Under the pieces are notes generated by a model, which did not search any database, was not told the DNA's origin, and saw nothing but the letters and a program-made list of their open reading frames with translations. The translations under genes and the position numbers were made by a program. From Roseateles asaccharophilus (GTDB taxonomy: Bacteria; Pseudomonadota; Gammaproteobacteria; Burkholderiales; Burkholderiaceae_C), in assembly GCF_004362405.1 (NCBI RefSeq), contig NZ_SNXE01000001.1, positions 1,009,781-1,073,780 of the forward strand: a DNA stretch of 64,000 nt. Direction: 5' to 3'. This document shows positions 62,027-64,000 of the stretch, in pieces (within the stretch, counting starts at the first letter, position 1; each line of letters begins with the position of its first letter).

Positions 62027-63811
62027 ATGAGTTTCCAGGTCTTCGGCATTCCGGTTTCCCGCGGCGTGGCCATCGGCCGCGCCGTGCTTGTGGCCTCCAG
62101 CCGTGTGGATGTGGCCCACTACTTCATTGCGCCCGATCAGGTAGAGGCCGAGATTCAGCGCGCCGTCCGCGCTCGAGACGAGGTCGCCCATGAGCTCACG
62201 GCCTTGCGGGACGATCTGCCGGAGGATGCGCCGCATGAACTCGCGGCACTGCTGGATGTGCACCTGATGCTGCTGCACGACGAGGCCCTGACCGGGGCCA
62301 CCAAGCAGTGGATCGTCGATAGGCACTACAACGCCGAGTGGGCCCTGTCTGCCCAGCTCGAAGTGCTGGCCCGTCAGTTCGACGAGATGGAGGATGAGTA
62401 TCTGCGCGAGCGCAAGGCGGACCTTGAGCAGGTGGTGGAGCGCATCCTGGGCGCTCTCGCCCGCGAGCAAGGCAAGGCGCCGGTGGATGCGTCCAGCGTG
62501 GTGCAACGTGACTTCGCAGGCGAGGATCCGCTATTGCTGGTCGCCGCGGACATTGCGCCGGCCGACATGATGCAGTTCAAGCGCAGCGTGTTTCACGGTT
62601 TCATCACGGACATTGGCGGCAAGACCTCGCACACGGCCATCGTTGCGCGCAGCATGGACATCCCTGCGGTGGTGGGCACACGCGAGGCGTCACGCCTGAT
62701 CCGCCAGGACGACTGGGTCATCATTGATGGTGACCTCGGGGCGGTGATCGTGAATCCCTCGCCCATCGTGCTGGAGGAATACCGCTTCCGCCAGCGTCAG
62801 AGCGAGCTGGAGCGAGCGCGCCTGGCTCGGCTGCGGCACACGCCCGCCGTGACTCTGGATGGCGAGCGGGTCGAACTGCAGGCCAATATCGAATTGCCGG
62901 CCGATGCCGCGGCCGCCGTTGACGCTGGCGCGACTGGGGTCGGACTGTTTCGCAGCGAGTTTCTCTTCATGAACCGCAATGGCGAATTGCCCAGCGAGGA
63001 CGAGCAGTTCGAGGCCTACAGGGCGGCGGTTGAGGCGATGAAGGGCATGCCCGTGACCATACGCACGGTCGACATCGGTGCGGACAAGCCCCTTGATCGC
63101 ATGAGCGCCAGCGAGTTGCGTCATGAGCATGTACTCAACCCGGCCATGGGCTTGCGGGCGATTCGCTGGAGCCTAGCGGAACCGAGCATGTTTCGGCAGC
63201 AACTGCGAGCCATCTACCGCGCCAGCGCCTACGGCAAGCTGCGTCTTCTGATCCCCATGGTGGCCCACCTGTCCGAGATTCGCCAGGTGAGCGAGACGCT
63301 CAAGCGAGTGCAGCAGCAACTGACCGACGCGGGCCAGGCTTTTACGCCGGTCGAGTTGGGAGTGATGATTGAAATCCCGGCCGCCGCGGTCATGCTGCCG
63401 CTTTTGCTGCCGCATGTGGACTTCATTTCCATAGGCACGAACGACCTGATCCAGTACACGCTGGCCATAGACCGCGCGGATGAGGCGGTCGCGCATCTTT
63501 ACGACCCCTGGCATCCTGCCGTGCTGCAATTGATCGCCAGCTCAATTGGCCAAGCGCGCGCGGCGGGCAAGTCCGTGAGTGTTTGCGGCGAGATGGCGGG
63601 CGACCCCGCCTTCACCGATCTGCTGCTCGCTATGGGCCTGCGCAATTTCTCGATGCACCCCTCGCAGATTCCCTCGGTCAAGCAGCGAGTGCTGAGGGCA
63701 GACGCCAGCCGATTGGCTGAAGCGCTACCCCAATTGCTGGAGAGTCCGGACCCGCAGCGCACGGCAGCGCTGCTCTTGACCTCGAAGCGCGGCAACACCC
63801 CGATGCAGTAA
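62027..63811 (+). CDS. ptsI: PTS Enzyme I
   Basis: Autophosphorylates from phosphoenolpyruvate and passes phosphate to HPr. The 594-residue protein has the phosphohistidine His202 (DIGGKTSHTAIVARS), the PEP-binding TIM-barrel motifs GVGLFRSEFLFM, IRTVDIGADKPL, DFISIGTNDLIQYTLAIDRA, and the catalytic Cys in SVCGEMAGDP. It completes the EI-HPr-EIIA chain, with olsB interrupting the usual contiguity. Confidence 0.96.
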   Translation: MSFQVFGIPVSRGVAIGRAVLVASSRVDVAHYFIAPDQVEAEIQRAVRARDEVAHELTALRDDLPEDAPHELAALLDVHLMLLHDEALTGATKQWIVDRHYNAEWALSAQLEVLARQFDEMEDEYLRERKADLEQVVERILGALAREQGKAPVDASSVVQRDFAGEDPLLLVAADIAPADMMQFKRSVFHGFITDIGGKTSHTAIVARSMDIPAVVGTREASRLIRQDDWVIIDGDLGAVIVNPSPIVLEEYRFRQRQSELERARLARLRHTPAVTLDGERVELQANIELPADAAAAVDAGATGVGLFRSEFLFMNRNGELPSEDEQFEAYRAAVEAMKGMPVTIRTVDIGADKPLDRMSASELRHEHVLNPAMGLRAIRWSLAEPSMFRQQLRAIYRASAYGKLRLLIPMVAHLSEIRQVSETLKRVQQQLTDAGQAFTPVELGVMIEIPAAAVMLPLLLPHVDFISIGTNDLIQYTLAIDRADEAVAHLYDPWHPAVLQLIASSIGQARAAGKSVSVCGEMAGDPAFTDLLLAMGLRNFSMHPSQIPSVKQRVLRADASRLAEALPQLLESPDPQRTAALLLTSKRGNTPMQ

Positions 63812-63894
63812 CTGCGCGCGGCGCTGTGTGCCCTGGGTGGCGCTGGCCATGGGGCTCGACGCGTTTCTCTTGAGCATGAAGTGTCGATAGTTGC

Positions 63895-63960
63895 TTGCGC
63901 GCCAGAAATCCTGTGCTACAGTTGCGGGCTTCGCTGATCACAGCGGCTCGCAAGAGCGGT
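63895..63960 (+). promoter_or_regulatory. Stable-RNA promoter and leader at window end
   Basis: TTGCGC (63895-63900), 16 bases, TACAGT (63917-63922), then CTTCGCTGAT and later GGAAGCGAA (near 63978). The same pieces occur in the promoter and leader of tRNA-Leu at 13420-13490, so another tRNA or an rRNA operon probably starts just beyond this window. The gene itself is not visible. Confidence 0.6.
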
Positions 63961-64000
63961 GGTGGTGAGTGAAGGGAAGCGAAAAGCGCGGCGAACAGTA

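Overview
The window is GC-rich DNA with strong G/C preference at third codon positions, dense genes and short spacers. Gene content points to a betaproteobacterium of the order Burkholderiales, most likely in or near the Roseateles/Mitsuaria/Rubrivivax group: a Porin_4-type porin, the DUF1840 and DUF3149 families, a metX-metW pair under a SAM-II riboswitch, a permease-less EIIA-Man/HPr/EI phosphotransferase chain, and the small-molecule catabolism typical of the group. The genus is an inference. The region looks chromosomal; I see no phage, insertion sequence, plasmid or CRISPR signature.

Layout. 0.1-8.1 kb: glyoxalase I, a membrane diguanylate cyclase, a CoA-transferase/HMG-CoA-lyase-type pair with a divergent IclR regulator, a PanE-type reductase, a periplasmic glycerophosphodiesterase, a 48-residue membrane microprotein and an Lrp regulator. 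8.3-13.4 kb: a lysine-catabolic operon (lysine 6-/saccharopine dehydrogenase family, aminoadipate-semialdehyde dehydrogenase, HglS-type 2-oxoadipate decarboxylase, D-2-hydroxyglutarate dehydrogenase). 13.4-14.3 kb: tRNA-Leu(CAG), then an HU gene preceded by a phased repeat array. 14.5-18.2 kb: acyl-CoA degradation genes and a lipoprotein hydrolase. 18.3-22.5 kb: SppA, then SAM-II riboswitch-metX-metW. 22.5-27.7 kb: PPK2, a phytase-like protein, a lipase-like hydrolase and an M20 peptidase. 27.8-30.3 kb: a PcaR-like regulator and a beta-ketoadipyl-CoA-type thiolase. 30.6-34.0 kb: overlapping HD-GYP and PAS-GGDEF-EAL genes for c-di-GMP. 34.1-42.6 kb: housekeeping genes (DUF1840, phosphatase, porin, ruvAB, a two-component system, phoH-ybeY, CorA).

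42.6-46.5 kb: hemB, a candidate structured RNA, hemJ, a VanZ-like protein, a 2Fe-2S protein and a hydrolase. 46.6-55.0 kb: the dacA-type carboxypeptidase, D-amino-acid transaminase and ybeD are separated from lipB-lipA by about 4.4 kb of accessory genes that include a leucine-rich-repeat kinase and a Crp/Fnr regulator. 55.0-59.7 kb: a solute-binding protein, a TlpA thioredoxin, a degenerate kinase/receiver protein, an esterase and a second CoA-transferase. 59.8-63.8 kb: a lipoprotein, EIIA-Man, HPr, an OlsB-type acyltransferase on the opposite strand, and Enzyme I. The last 110 bases carry a stable-RNA-type promoter closely resembling that of the tRNA-Leu gene.

How the parts fit. The operon at 8.3-13.4 kb could convert lysine to 2-oxoglutarate if one aminotransferase is supplied from elsewhere. 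Several operator candidates are visible: a perfect palindrome at the Lrp/lysine promoter, GTTC/GAAC half-site clusters at both IclR-linked promoters, and a CRP-like site between the Crp/Fnr and DUF2892 genes. The most unusual signals are a repeat array with exactly 42-base spacing upstream of HU, and a three-hairpin RNA-like element with a CU-rich loop between hemB and hemJ. All family calls rest on recognising motifs by eye; no database search was run.
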